DNA from: Pseudodesulfovibrio sp. JC047
GTDB taxonomy: Bacteria; Desulfobacterota; Desulfovibrionia; Desulfovibrionales; Desulfovibrionaceae
DNA length: 64,000 bases
Direction: 5' to 3'
NCBI RefSeq assembly: GCF_010468615.1
Contig: NZ_WUEH01000010.1
Location: 62,001-126,000 of the forward strand
How positions within the stretch are numbered: the first letter of the stretch is position 1; each line of letters starts with the position of its first letter. A model generated the notes under the pieces. The model was not told where the DNA came from, ran no database searches, and saw only the letters and a list, made by a program, of their open reading frames with translations. This document shows, piece by piece, positions 26,531 through 35,385 of this stretch. A program made the translations under genes and the position numbers.

Positions 26531-27406
26531 TCCCTCAAGCACATACTCCACCAGGGCGGCACCGGCATCAACACCTGTGGCCGCCTTGAGTCCTGCCCAG
26601 GCCGGGATGGAATTGACCTCGATCACCCGGTACTCCCCGTTGGTGACCATGATATCCACTCCGGCGTACTCGGCACCGATGACCGAGGCGGCACGCAGGG
26701 CCATGTCCGTCATTTCCCGGTCGGGCGTCAAGGCAACACCTTTGGCCCCGACCGAGATATTGGTTTTCCAGGTCGTGCCCTGTCTGCGCATGGCGGCGAT
26801 CACTTCGCCACCCACCACAAACAGCCGGATATCCTCATTCTGATGCTCCAGGAATTCCTGGAGATAATAAATGTATCCACCCAGCTCCAAGGCCTTGAAA
26901 ACCCGATAGGCCACATCCGGGTCCTGAACGCGGGTCATGCCGCGCCCCTCGGCACCGAACAACGGCTTCACCACCACATCGCCACCCAATTCATGAAACG
27001 CGACCATGGCTTCGTCCACACGCTCGGTGACAATGGTCTTCGGGACAGGCAACCCCGCCTTGGCCAACAGCCCGAATGACAGATACTTGTCCGCTCCCCG
27101 TTCGATGGCAACAGGCGGATTGACCACCCGTTTTCCGGCAAGCACCAGAGTGTGCAGAATATCGAGACGATAAATGACCTGTTCCAGTGAACCACCGGGA
27201 ACGCATCGCACAAAAACCACATCCGCATCAGCCAGTCGCCGGTCGTCCGTTCCCTGCCCCGCAAGCGTCGCCAGCGGGTCCTGTCCGGGTCTGGCCGTGA
27301 TCCGGGTCATGGGCAGGCAGGGAGCCTTCACGCCGCGAGCGGCAAGGGCCTCCTGAAGCATGACCGTATGTTTACCGCCGTTCTTGCCGAGAATGACTGC
27401 CTTCAT
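26522..27406 (-). CDS. mptN: RimK-family ATP-grasp ligase (H4MPT:glutamate ligase-like)
   Basis: 294-aa RimK-type ATP-grasp protein: GLLAKAGLPVPKTIVTE, DVVVKPLFGAEGRGMTRV, YLQEFLEHQNEDIRLFVVGG and EYRVIEVNSIPAWAGLKA. MptN adds glutamate to H4MPT to give tetrahydrosarcinapterin. The position beside mch supports a pterin substrate, but which residue is added in this organism is not known. The ATG overlaps the mch stop by 4 nt. Confidence 0.8.
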   Translation of the reverse strand: MKAVILGKNGGKHTVMLQEALAARGVKAPCLPMTRITARPGQDPLATLAGQGTDDRRLADADVVFVRCVPGGSLEQVIYRLDILHTLVLAGKRVVNPPVAIERGADKYLSFGLLAKAGLPVPKTIVTERVDEAMVAFHELGGDVVVKPLFGAEGRGMTRVQDPDVAYRVFKALELGGYIYYLQEFLEHQNEDIRLFVVGGEVIAAMRRQGTTWKTNISVGAKGVALTPDREMTDMALRAASVIGAEYAGVDIMVTNGEYRVIEVNSIPAWAGLKAATGVDAGAALVEYVLEGSG

Positions 27407-28374
27407 GACTCGCAGGACCTCGCGTACAATTCACCATTCACCGATCCCGCCGAAAAGACCCGACCGGTCCTGATATTATTCACGGTGACCTTGGCCGGAC
27501 TGAACAGCATGGGATCGATCTTGTAGAAATCTCCATCATACCGCTTGAAGAGATCATAAAACAGGGTGCCATAATCCTTTGATGAACCGGACGGAACCAT
27601 GTCGATGACCCGTTCCACGGCATCATCCTCGCAATCCACGGTATACCAGACCGAACCACCGTACAGCACGGCGTCGTTGGTCCGGCCAATGCCCCGAAGG
27701 TCATTCTTGGCCACCGGGGAAATCGGGCAGGTTCCATATCCGGAGACCACGGCATCGAGATCGAATCCCAATTCGTGCAATTTATGCATCCCGGTTTCCA
27801 CCACTCTGGATGAAATCTGGACCGAACCGGCCATGGATGCCGTGGGAGCGATCACCATGCACAGGTTTTCCGGTGCCACCTTGCAGGCCGTGGCAACCGT
27901 TTCAGCCACGGTCTCAGTGGGAAGCGAGGTTCCCTCCAGCACAATGGCGGCCGAATCAGCGGTTTCGGAACACCCCAAATGCTCGAAAATAGGCTCGTGT
28001 GCATACAACATCCGGGCCGGCCCCGATCCCATGGCAAAATAGGATGACCCGGTGCCGTCATCATCCAGAGAAAGCGCCCATCCCGCATACTGGGACGCCA
28101 TGCACCCCGCCTTGGGCCGATCAACAACCACTCGCACGCCGGGATAGACCGCGTCGCCAAGACGGACTTCACTCCATCCGACAGTACCGCATCCGGCCAG
28201 ACACGCCTCCCCCATGAGCCGACCGGCTTCCAGCGAACCTGTCACCGAAAGCCCGGCATCCACCACGGTGGTCCCGTTGGACAAGGTATGCGCCGCCACA
28301 TGCAAGGCGTCCGCTCGTTCAGCCATGAAGCGGATCAAACCGCAGGAGTGTTCATTCAGATTTGTTGAAAACAA
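27403..28374 (-). CDS. mch: Methenyl-H4MPT cyclohydrolase
   Basis: 323-aa enzyme hydrolysing N5,N10-methenyl-H4MPT to N5-formyl-H4MPT, between MtdB and Ftr. Typical Mch segments are NGTTVVDAGLSVTGSLEAG, AGCMASQYAGWALSLDD, IAPTASMAGSVQISSRVVE and GYGTCPISPVAKND. I use the TTG at 28374 because AAGGGGG lies seven bases before it and MFSTNLNEHSCGL matches the family N-terminus. It overlaps the fwdC paralogue by 23 nt. Confidence 0.94.
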   Translation of the reverse strand: MFSTNLNEHSCGLIRFMAERADALHVAAHTLSNGTTVVDAGLSVTGSLEAGRLMGEACLAGCGTVGWSEVRLGDAVYPGVRVVVDRPKAGCMASQYAGWALSLDDDGTGSSYFAMGSGPARMLYAHEPIFEHLGCSETADSAAIVLEGTSLPTETVAETVATACKVAPENLCMVIAPTASMAGSVQISSRVVETGMHKLHELGFDLDAVVSGYGTCPISPVAKNDLRGIGRTNDAVLYGGSVWYTVDCEDDAVERVIDMVPSGSSKDYGTLFYDLFKRYDGDFYKIDPMLFSPAKVTVNNIRTGRVFSAGSVNGELYARSCES

Positions 28375-29206
28375 GGATTTCCCCCTTTCCGTTCACGTTA
28401 GTATCGCCGACATACTGTCGGTATAGCCCGGATTCTACACCTTCGGGCAGGTCCCATCCCCATTCACGGAACTGCGTATAGAAGCAGTTGAGGAAAGAAG
28501 GGGAATAGGTGCAACTGACACCATACGACACTGGCAGTTCGCTGCAATCACCGAGGATGACAATAGTGCCGCGTCTGTTTCCGATGCCGGTACGCACTCC
28601 CGGATGTCCGAAAACGAAAAGTGTTCCGCCAATCATGCGCGCTCCCGCAAAGCCGTCCGCATCTCCACGCACGACGACCAGTCCACGCCGCATTCCCGCG
28701 CCAAGCTCTGGCCCGGCATTGCCGTCAATCACGAGCGTTCCCCGATTGACGCCTTTGGTCCGCCCCGGATACAGCCCACCGGCCCGACGGCCCGCATTGC
28801 CTGTTATCCGAATCCGTCCGCCACGCATCTGCGCCCCGGCATAGGCATCGGCAGAACCATCCACGAAGATGGACCCGCCCCGCATGAACGCTCCGAGGTC
28901 CCGACCGACATTCCCTCGAATCATCAATCGACCGTGGCGCATGGATTGCCCAATGCCGTGCACCAACGCCATATCGCCAACCAGTTCAACACCGTCGGTC
29001 TGTCCCGGTCTGATATGAAACAGCTCGCCCAGAGGGATTCGATCCTCCCCGGACATGACGGTCAGGCGCGCGATATCCTGTTCGGATTTTCCAGCCAGGA
29101 CATCCGGGGTCAGGCACGGAGCCCTCAGAGGAATGGACAGTGGTGTCTTGAGGATGAGTCGGGTGCAGGCGTCCGTACCGCCTTCGGTCTCAGCCTGAAA
29201 ATTCAT
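28352..29206 (-). CDS. fwdC2: Second FwdC-like subunit
   Basis: 284-aa paralogue of FwdC with the repeated beta-helix turns (IRGNVGRDLGAFMRGGSIFV, MRGGRIRITGNAGRRAGG, MRRGLVVVRGDADGFAGA) and the C-terminal SYGVSCTYSPSFLNCFY. It sits in the mch operon, far from fwdA and fwdB. It could give an alternative Fwd complex or a separate Ftr/FwdC-type assembly. GAGG precedes the ATG, 9 nt after the DHPS-like gene. Confidence 0.88.
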   Translation of the reverse strand: MNFQAETEGGTDACTRLILKTPLSIPLRAPCLTPDVLAGKSEQDIARLTVMSGEDRIPLGELFHIRPGQTDGVELVGDMALVHGIGQSMRHGRLMIRGNVGRDLGAFMRGGSIFVDGSADAYAGAQMRGGRIRITGNAGRRAGGLYPGRTKGVNRGTLVIDGNAGPELGAGMRRGLVVVRGDADGFAGARMIGGTLFVFGHPGVRTGIGNRRGTIVILGDCSELPVSYGVSCTYSPSFLNCFYTQFREWGWDLPEGVESGLYRQYVGDTNVNGKGEILVFNKSE

Positions 29207-29215
29207 GCCTCATTC

Positions 29216-30559
29216 TCATGACCGACTGGGACCCGACAGGTAGCCGTAATGAATCGGGTTATCCTGCACATACCGTTTGCCCAATCTGGCAGCGGTCACG
29301 GCCCGTTCGAGTTCACGGCCAATGTAATAAGCGTGACTGGGGTCCTGAACACCCATCTGGTCAAACAACTTTTGCGTGTCTGTTCCCCGCAGAAAAACCT
29401 CCCGGTTGAACACCACCACTGCACCTCCGGACACGAATATCCGAAAGTTGCGGTCCTTGACATCGGCATGGATGGCCGCCAGTTCCTCGTCTGAAAATTC
29501 CGGTCGAACCGCGTCCTTTATGGTCAGCAAATCGTCGGTCAGATTCACGGGGAGCACATGATTGTTGACGGAATAATGCATCATGCGTCTGGCCCGATCA
29601 AATTCCCGAATCACACCGGTGGCATGGGGAGAAACTTCGGTCGTCAGGACAAAATCAATGGACTGTTCCGCCATGATCCCGGCCATGACCGCATTGATAC
29701 CCGTGGTATCAGCGTGGGTCAGTTCGGTAAGATTGCCCAATCCCATGAGCATCTCCGCTTCGGGATACTTTTCCCTGATCGCCGAGTACCGGGCGATGGA
29801 GTCGGCCAATCCGAACCCGATGGGATCGAGAATCGGGTCCAGCACATGGGGCACTCCCCACTCGACAAGTTGAGCGGCACTGCGCTCCATGGACTCCACA
29901 CCCTTGCCGAAATCGGGAATGACCACCACCTTGGCACGGATGTCTCGTGCCACCTCGATGTTGGAACTGTTGACCGACAGCAGCATGTCCACCCCGGCCC
30001 GATCGGCTTCCCGAATGGTATCCGGGTCAAAGGTATCCACACTGACCATGAATCCACGGGACTTGAGCGCGGTCACGGCCTCGCCCACGCCGGGGAATCC
30101 CCCGGACGGAGGACAGCCCAGATCAATGACATCCGCGCCATTTTCCCGATAATAGAAAGCCCGGGCCACGATAGCTTCTGTACCGATGGTATAGGCGTCA
30201 ACAATCTCGCTCAGGATTTTCGTGTGATATTCCGACAAATCCGGTTTGGTCCCGGCCATGCCGAAAAACGCCGGGAGATCATTGAGATCCTCCGGTCCAC
30301 GCACGACCTTGGTGCCGAGGTGGCGAGCCAGAACATCGATTTCTCCGTGACATCGACCGGGCACGACCACGGTGTCGAATCGCTCGGCCCCTTCCAGTCG
30401 CTCCCCGATCCAATGCAAATTCATCAGGGCCGCTACCGAAGAATTCAAGACGCTGATTTCATACTCAAAATCCGGATCCATGGCCTTCAAGACATCGGTG
30501 AGAGCCCTGGCCGCCAACTTGCCCGTCACGAACAGATAGCGTTGTCGAGAAGCGTCCAT
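29216..30559 (-). CDS. Dihydropteroate synthase-like protein
   Basis: 447-aa protein with an N-terminal domain typical of H4MPT clusters (RYLFVTGKLAARALTDVLKA) followed by a DHPS-like TIM barrel (GADVIDLGCPPSGGFPGV, VSVDTFDPDTIREADRAGVD, LDPILDPIGFGLADSI). Its expected role is joining a hydroxymethyl-pterin diphosphate to the ribofuranosylaminobenzene product in H4MPT synthesis; this is inferred from family and neighbours. Conventional FolP is about 280 aa, so this longer form is the methanopterin type. Confidence 0.85.
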   Translation of the reverse strand: MDASRQRYLFVTGKLAARALTDVLKAMDPDFEYEISVLNSSVAALMNLHWIGERLEGAERFDTVVVPGRCHGEIDVLARHLGTKVVRGPEDLNDLPAFFGMAGTKPDLSEYHTKILSEIVDAYTIGTEAIVARAFYYRENGADVIDLGCPPSGGFPGVGEAVTALKSRGFMVSVDTFDPDTIREADRAGVDMLLSVNSSNIEVARDIRAKVVVIPDFGKGVESMERSAAQLVEWGVPHVLDPILDPIGFGLADSIARYSAIREKYPEAEMLMGLGNLTELTHADTTGINAVMAGIMAEQSIDFVLTTEVSPHATGVIREFDRARRMMHYSVNNHVLPVNLTDDLLTIKDAVRPEFSDEELAAIHADVKDRNFRIFVSGGAVVVFNREVFLRGTDTQKLFDQMGVQDPSHAYYIGRELERAVTAARLGKRYVQDNPIHYGYLSGPSRS

Positions 30560-30571
30560 ACGACCGAGCCT

Positions 30572-31054
30572 CTATCCCCGTTGCCCGTTTTCAATACGGA
30601 ATGACGCAGCCTGTCCCGGGGCTTCTTCCACACTGACCTGCACGACAGAAAGCGTTTCCGAATCCGTCAATTCCCTGAGCAATTCACCAGCCAGGTATTT
30701 GGCCAGACATTCGGCGGTGATATTGGAGACCGGCACCACCTGCACGTCCCGTTCAGGGAAGACATAGCGGCGTTCATGCACCCGAATCTCAACCTCGCCA
30801 TCGGCGAACGTCACCTGAAACTGCGGATTTTCCGTGGGCAACAGGAACTTGTGGTCCAGCGTATCGCACAAGGCCTTGACCTTCTTTTTCAACTCCACGA
30901 AATCATACACGTAGTCGTCTTCGGTCAATCCACCTTCAAGGTACACCCCAACCGCGTAGTTGTGGCCGTGCAACCGCTCGCACTTGCCGGCAAAGGTGAT
31001 GAAATGAGCCGCACTGAAATTCAGGTGCTGACTGTCCACGTTCAAACTGTACAT
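30572..31054 (-). CDS. 6-pyruvoyl-tetrahydropterin synthase family protein (PTPS-I/III type)
   Basis: 160-aa PTPS/QueD-fold enzyme. The zinc histidines are in LNFSAAHFITF and LHGHNYAVGVYLEGG. The active-site stretch is KCERLHGH, which has both the catalytic Cys of QueD-type proteins and the Glu of PTPS-III proteins (CExxHGH). PTPS-III enzymes release 6-hydroxymethyl-dihydropterin and can replace FolB. Between a GTP cyclohydrolase fusion and a DHPS-like gene, pterin formation for H4MPT is more likely than queuosine synthesis, though both are possible. Confidence 0.85.
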   Translation of the reverse strand: MYSLNVDSQHLNFSAAHFITFAGKCERLHGHNYAVGVYLEGGLTEDDYVYDFVELKKKVKALCDTLDHKFLLPTENPQFQVTFADGEVEIRVHERRYVFPERDVQVVPVSNITAECLAKYLAGELLRELTDSETLSVVQVSVEEAPGQAASFRIENGQRG

Positions 31055-31063
31055 GTCGCCTCC

Positions 31064-32515
31064 CTAGGATTTCAGCCACTCGTCCATGGTGAGACAACTG
31101 GCCGGGTCCAATGGTTCACCCTCCAACTCACGCCGAATACCACCCAACAAGCCATAGCGTTCGGCACAGGCATTGTGCTTGTGAATGGATTCGAGATTCT
31201 CCTGCCGAACAAACACAAAGGAATCGTCCGACAAGTCCGGGAAGGAATCCACCAGCAACCGGAGGACCTCCCTGACCACGTCTTCCACGAATCGAGGATG
31301 ACGATGGGCCTTGTTGACCACGAAAAACTCATCGGGACGTTTCAGCAGCGTGTAGGTTTCGGAACTCATGGCCGCTTCGAGAATGTGGACCAGACTTTCG
31401 GCACGGACCTGCACATCCGTACCGATCATGAGTGTCCCGAGTCCGCGCTGGTTGTGCGATGCAACCGGGATGGCATCCAAGATGCGATCGGCCTGTTCTT
31501 CGGTAAACCCTTCCTGGAGCAGGATTTCCCTGGAATTGATCCGAACCATGTCCTGCGCACACGGACACACGGTCATGCCCTCGACACTCACGCCGACGAG
31601 GCACCGGGTTCGCTCGGCAGTGCTGGAAGCCGTGCCGATCAAGGTGTACAATTCTTCGGTGAATTTACCCGAAACCGGGGTTACCTTGCCAATGGATGAT
31701 CGCGCAGTGATACGGACTTCCGACCGCAACGCCCCCTGATCGACCAGAACCTGCCGGGACAGATTGCCTGCCAGCGATTCGATGTTCGGGGTGGGCACCA
31801 ATGTCAGATTATGGACCAATTCTTCGGTGGCCTGACTGAATCGGGACATGTGGACACCTGCCTGCTCCGCATCGAGGTCGGCATACAAATCCAATGACGC
31901 CTGAAACAGTTCCGCACCACCGCCGTTTCCCAACTGGATATTGCGTTGGACATTGGTCACTCCAACCCGACTCAGGCTCACGGGCACACTGGGTTTTTCC
32001 TGTTGCACATCATGCGCCGGAGGAGGAAGGATACTTTTTTTGGTCACGCCCCAATCTTTCAGACGACCCAGCAACGTCTCCACACTTTCATCGAGCGTGG
32101 TGTGAATCAATCCCGGCTCGATTTCCACGAGAGGCACCAGGACAAAAGCCCGTTCATGGACCCGTGGATGGGGAATGGACAGGCCCTCGGCCTCGAGAAT
32201 GAGATCATCATAAAACAGAATGTCAATGTCGATGGGACGCGGGCCATTCCGAAAAGTCTTCTTGCGTCCCATGCGTTTTTCAATGCGTTTGAGAAAAGAC
32301 AGAAGTTCCTGGGGGGCCAATTCCGTCTTCACCTGACAGGCCATATTGATGAAATCGGGTTGATCTTCATATCCCACCGGATCGGTTTCATAATAGGAAG
32401 ACGTTTTCTCAATGGTCATCCTGGCTCGCATGTATTGCAGGGCTTGCAACAAGTTGGCCAGGCGGTTTCCCTGATTCGCTCCCAATCCCAGATAAGCGGT
32501 ATGCTGTCCGCCCAT
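31064..32515 (-). CDS. FolK-MptA/FolE2 fusion: hydroxymethylpterin pyrophosphokinase plus GTP cyclohydrolase
   Basis: 483-aa two-domain protein. Residues 1 to about 165 are HPPK (AYLGLGANQGNRLANL, DPVGYEDQPDFIN, NGPRPIDIDILFYDD, IPHPRVHERAFVL). Residues about 178-480 are a GTP cyclohydrolase of the FolE2/MptA (IB/IV) class: SLSRVGVTNVQRNIQL, GVHMSRFS, GMTVCPCAQDM with the metal Cys, and SHNQRG. The two enzymes act at the start and near the end of the pterin branch. AGGAGATATAC precedes the ATG. It heads the minus-strand biosynthetic operon. Confidence 0.9.
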   Translation of the reverse strand: MGGQHTAYLGLGANQGNRLANLLQALQYMRARMTIEKTSSYYETDPVGYEDQPDFINMACQVKTELAPQELLSFLKRIEKRMGRKKTFRNGPRPIDIDILFYDDLILEAEGLSIPHPRVHERAFVLVPLVEIEPGLIHTTLDESVETLLGRLKDWGVTKKSILPPPAHDVQQEKPSVPVSLSRVGVTNVQRNIQLGNGGGAELFQASLDLYADLDAEQAGVHMSRFSQATEELVHNLTLVPTPNIESLAGNLSRQVLVDQGALRSEVRITARSSIGKVTPVSGKFTEELYTLIGTASSTAERTRCLVGVSVEGMTVCPCAQDMVRINSREILLQEGFTEEQADRILDAIPVASHNQRGLGTLMIGTDVQVRAESLVHILEAAMSSETYTLLKRPDEFFVVNKAHRHPRFVEDVVREVLRLLVDSFPDLSDDSFVFVRQENLESIHKHNACAERYGLLGGIRRELEGEPLDPASCLTMDEWLKS

Positions 32516-32922
32516 GTATATCTCCTGATTCGCGCACGAATGCGCGGTTTGCGTTCGCTCCGTATTGTATCCGCACAGGATGCTGATTCAGACACCCACG
32601 CGGGAAAAATCACCTGTTATTCAATCACTATTCCTTCATTATTTCAAAGAATTATATCATTTTTTTCCGAAACGACCAAACCCCGTGAAAGAGCCTGTTT
32701 TCAGCGTCAAAACCGGCTGTACAGGACAATTTGCCCTCGCCAGAAACCGGATATACGGCGCAGCATGAACGAGTCAGAGAATACACCTTTCCCAGGGCAT
32801 GAACGATCGTCGCTTCTGATTCGATGACACGAAAAGGGTATCCGGGGACACAGGCTCGATCGCGCATGAGATGCCTCGTTTCAAGCGTACCGCGTCAGTT
32901 TTTCCCCGCTCGTGTCAGTCGG
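32516..32922. other. Intergenic region between the folK-mptA operon and larB
   Basis: About 400 bp with no credible gene. The AT-rich part near 32620-32670 is the likely promoter zone of the minus-strand biosynthetic operon. The conserved leader element seen elsewhere is not present here, and no clear terminator of larB is visible. Confidence 0.5.
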
Positions 32923-33678
32923 TTACCTCGCAACAAGATTATTGATTTTGCAGGCCGCGCAGGCCGCTCCGAATCCATTGTCGATGTTGACCACTGTCAC
33001 CCCGCTGGCGCAGGAGGTGAGCATACCCAACAATGCGGAAAGACCGGAAAAAGCCGCTCCATATCCCACCGAAGTGGGAACCGCGACAATCGGTTGGGAC
33101 ACCAGTCCGCCAATGACACTGGCAAGCGCGCCTTCCATGCCGGCGACCACGATAATGACATTGGCCTCGCGAATTTCATCAAGATGATCGAGAAGACGGT
33201 GGATACCGGCCACCCCCACGTCGGACAAGACAAAGGACCGGCTGCCGAGCATCTCGCAGGTCACCCGGGCTTCTTCGGCCACATCGAGATCAGATGTGCC
33301 AGCAGTGACGATGGCGACAGACCCGTCCCGGTATTCGATCGGTTCCTGAATGAAGGTCAGGGTTTTGCCCATCTGGTTGTACTCGACACCAGGCACGATC
33401 GAGAGGACATGTTCGGCCATTTCGGGCGACACACGCGTGGCCAGGACATTGCTTTGGTCTTTCATGCGGAGAAAGATGTCGCCCACCTGTTCCGGGGTTT
33501 TACCGGCCCCGTAGATCACTTCGGGAAATCCGTTTCGAAACGTCCGGTGCAAATCGATCTTGGTATGCCCGATGTCCATGTAGGGGAAATCACGCAAGTG
33601 GTCCATTCCCTGTTCCACATCCACAGTGCCATTTTGTACGTCGGTCAATAGTTGTTTCAATGAGTCCAGTGTATTCAT
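32923..33678 (-). CDS. larB: LarB, nickel-pincer cofactor carboxylase
   Basis: 251-aa protein of the LarB (PurE-like) family, which carboxylates and hydrolyses nicotinic acid adenine dinucleotide, the first step of the nickel-pincer nucleotide. The C-terminal PurE-like domain is clear: SFVLSDVGVAGIHRLLDHL, IIVVAGMEGALASVIGGLV, AVPTSVGYGAAFSGL and the Cys segment TSCASGVTVVNIDNGFGAA. The start at 33678 has AGAGGAA upstream. LarC lies upstream on the same strand beyond a terminator, but LarE and lactate racemase LarA are absent from the window. Confidence 0.9.
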   Translation of the reverse strand: MNTLDSLKQLLTDVQNGTVDVEQGMDHLRDFPYMDIGHTKIDLHRTFRNGFPEVIYGAGKTPEQVGDIFLRMKDQSNVLATRVSPEMAEHVLSIVPGVEYNQMGKTLTFIQEPIEYRDGSVAIVTAGTSDLDVAEEARVTCEMLGSRSFVLSDVGVAGIHRLLDHLDEIREANVIIVVAGMEGALASVIGGLVSQPIVAVPTSVGYGAAFSGLSALLGMLTSCASGVTVVNIDNGFGAACAACKINNLVAR

Positions 33679-33903
33679 GTTCCTCTCATCCTTTCTGTCG
33701 AGGCGGTCATTCGTCATATGAACCAGGGCAAAAAAATCTGCACCATTGGGAGACGACACCGCTGTCAATCCGATTTCACGCTCGAGTCCTATTTCAATCT
33801 GACGAAGTCACCATGATTCCATACTAAAACTTTTCAAAAAACTGTGTCCAAAGCTCTGTTCTCTACAACTCCGTGGGCTGTTCAAGCCACCAGGCTTCGC
33901 CGT

Positions 33904-33933
33904 CAAAAAACATTTTTCACACCGCGTGAAAAA
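33904..33933 (-). terminator. Rho-independent terminator of larC
   Basis: On the minus strand TTTTTCAC pairs with GTGAAAAA around GCGGT and is followed by TGTTTTTTG, 40 nt beyond the larC stop. It separates larC from larB. Confidence 0.75.
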
Positions 33934-33972
33934 CCTGTCTGTCGAAAACGCGGCATGGCCGTCATTGGTCGT

Positions 33973-35385
33973 CTACCCTTTGAGTCTGGCGATACTGTCA
34001 TAGACTTCCACCAAGGGAATATCGTGCTTCTCAGCGAGACGACGACAATCCTCCAACTCGGGCTTGGACCGAATCATCTCGTCATTTCTGTACGCATTTT
34101 TCATAGTCACCGGGCCAAACGGTGTTTCAAGACGCTCGAATGACCGTTTCAACTCTGTTTTTGTCAACGGAAAACTCTTGATACCCAACGTGGAGGTATG
34201 CCGAAACAGCAGATCCTTGAAACGCGCTTCGTCGGCCACGGAACACAACAGGGAAAGACTGGTCGCCGGACGATTCTTTTTCATGATGATGGGCGTAAAA
34301 TGGACATCCATCGCCCCCTGGTCCATGAGAATATCCATGGCGACTCCCAACATCTCGGCGGTCATATCGTCAATGTTGCAGGTCAGCAAACAGGCGGACT
34401 GCACGGTCTCACCGGTTGAAACGGGCCGAGCCAACTGCACCCGCAGGATATTCGGAATATTCACTTCCCGATGCCCGATGCCATAGGCGGTCTTTTCCGT
34501 CACCAGAGACGGTGTATCGGTAAAATTCTCGACCAAAGCCGCCAGAATGGCCGCTCCGGTCGGCGTTGTGGCCTCCTTGCGCGTCGCGCCTCTCGTGGTC
34601 GGCACTCCGTGCAGTATCTCTAGCGTGGCCGGGGCCGGAACCGGGATATTCCCATGGGCACACTGGATGAAGCCTCCGCCCAGTTCCACCGAAGAGGACC
34701 AGACCGAGTCAACACCCAAATACTGAAAGCAGATGGCCGCACCCACAATATCAACAATGGAATCCGTTGCGCCCACTTCATGGAAATGGACTTCATCAAG
34801 CGGTTTTCCGTGAACATGTGATTCCGCCATGGCCACTTTCCGAAAAATGCGCAGGCTGGTCTTCTTGACTTCGGGATCAAGGCGACTTCCCTCTATAATC
34901 TCGGTAATGTCTGCGAGATTCCGATGCGCACCATGTGTATGACCGTGGTCGTGCTTGTGTTCATGGCCGTGTTCGTGCGTATGCGTATGAGCGTGCTCGT
35001 GTTCATGGCCGTGCTCATCATCATGTTCGTGATGATGCTCGTGTTCATGAGTGTGAGCGTGTTCATGGGTATGCTCGTGTTCGTGAACGTGGTCATGCGT
35101 GTGTCCGTCGCCATCACCATGGTGGTGTGTCTGCGTCTGACCGTGGATCGAAGCCTGTTCCTCGTGAACGTGCCCCTCGGGCTGATTCTTGAGCACCACA
35201 TCCACCCGGGTGCCACATATTCCCTGACGGGAAGCGGCAGTGACCTGCACATCAAATTCATGGTCAAGCCCGAGTTTGCTCAACTCGGTGCGCAAAAATT
35301 CGGGGGGGACGCCAAGGTCGATCATGGCAGCCAGATTCATATCCCCGCTTATTCCGGCAAAGCACTCATAATAGAGTATGTTCAT
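33973..35385 (-). CDS. larC: LarC, nickel-inserting protein with a His-rich insert
   Basis: 470-aa LarC (CTP-dependent nickel insertion into the pincer nucleotide). N-terminus MNILYYECFAGISGDMNLAA is the family signature; VHFHEVGATDSIVDIVGAA and the C-terminal domain LLTCNIDDMTAEMLGVAMDIL are also typical. Residues 72-154 hold 36 histidines, mostly in H-x-H alternation, probably a nickel storage or capture loop. LarC of lactobacilli is split by a programmed frameshift, but here one continuous frame encodes it. The start at 35385 has AGGAGA upstream. Confidence 0.93.
   Translation of the reverse strand: MNILYYECFAGISGDMNLAAMIDLGVPPEFLRTELSKLGLDHEFDVQVTAASRQGICGTRVDVVLKNQPEGHVHEEQASIHGQTQTHHHGDGDGHTHDHVHEHEHTHEHAHTHEHEHHHEHDDEHGHEHEHAHTHTHEHGHEHKHDHGHTHGAHRNLADITEIIEGSRLDPEVKKTSLRIFRKVAMAESHVHGKPLDEVHFHEVGATDSIVDIVGAAICFQYLGVDSVWSSSVELGGGFIQCAHGNIPVPAPATLEILHGVPTTRGATRKEATTPTGAAILAALVENFTDTPSLVTEKTAYGIGHREVNIPNILRVQLARPVSTGETVQSACLLTCNIDDMTAEMLGVAMDILMDQGAMDVHFTPIIMKKNRPATSLSLLCSVADEARFKDLLFRHTSTLGIKSFPLTKTELKRSFERLETPFGPVTMKNAYRNDEMIRSKPELEDCRRLAEKHDIPLVEVYDSIARLKG

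Noticed and set aside
34930-35150. Short tandem repeats resembling a repeat array or CRISPR-like tract
   Set aside because: The repeats are coding and correspond to the His-x-His insert of LarC. No spacer-repeat structure exists, and no cas genes are in the window.
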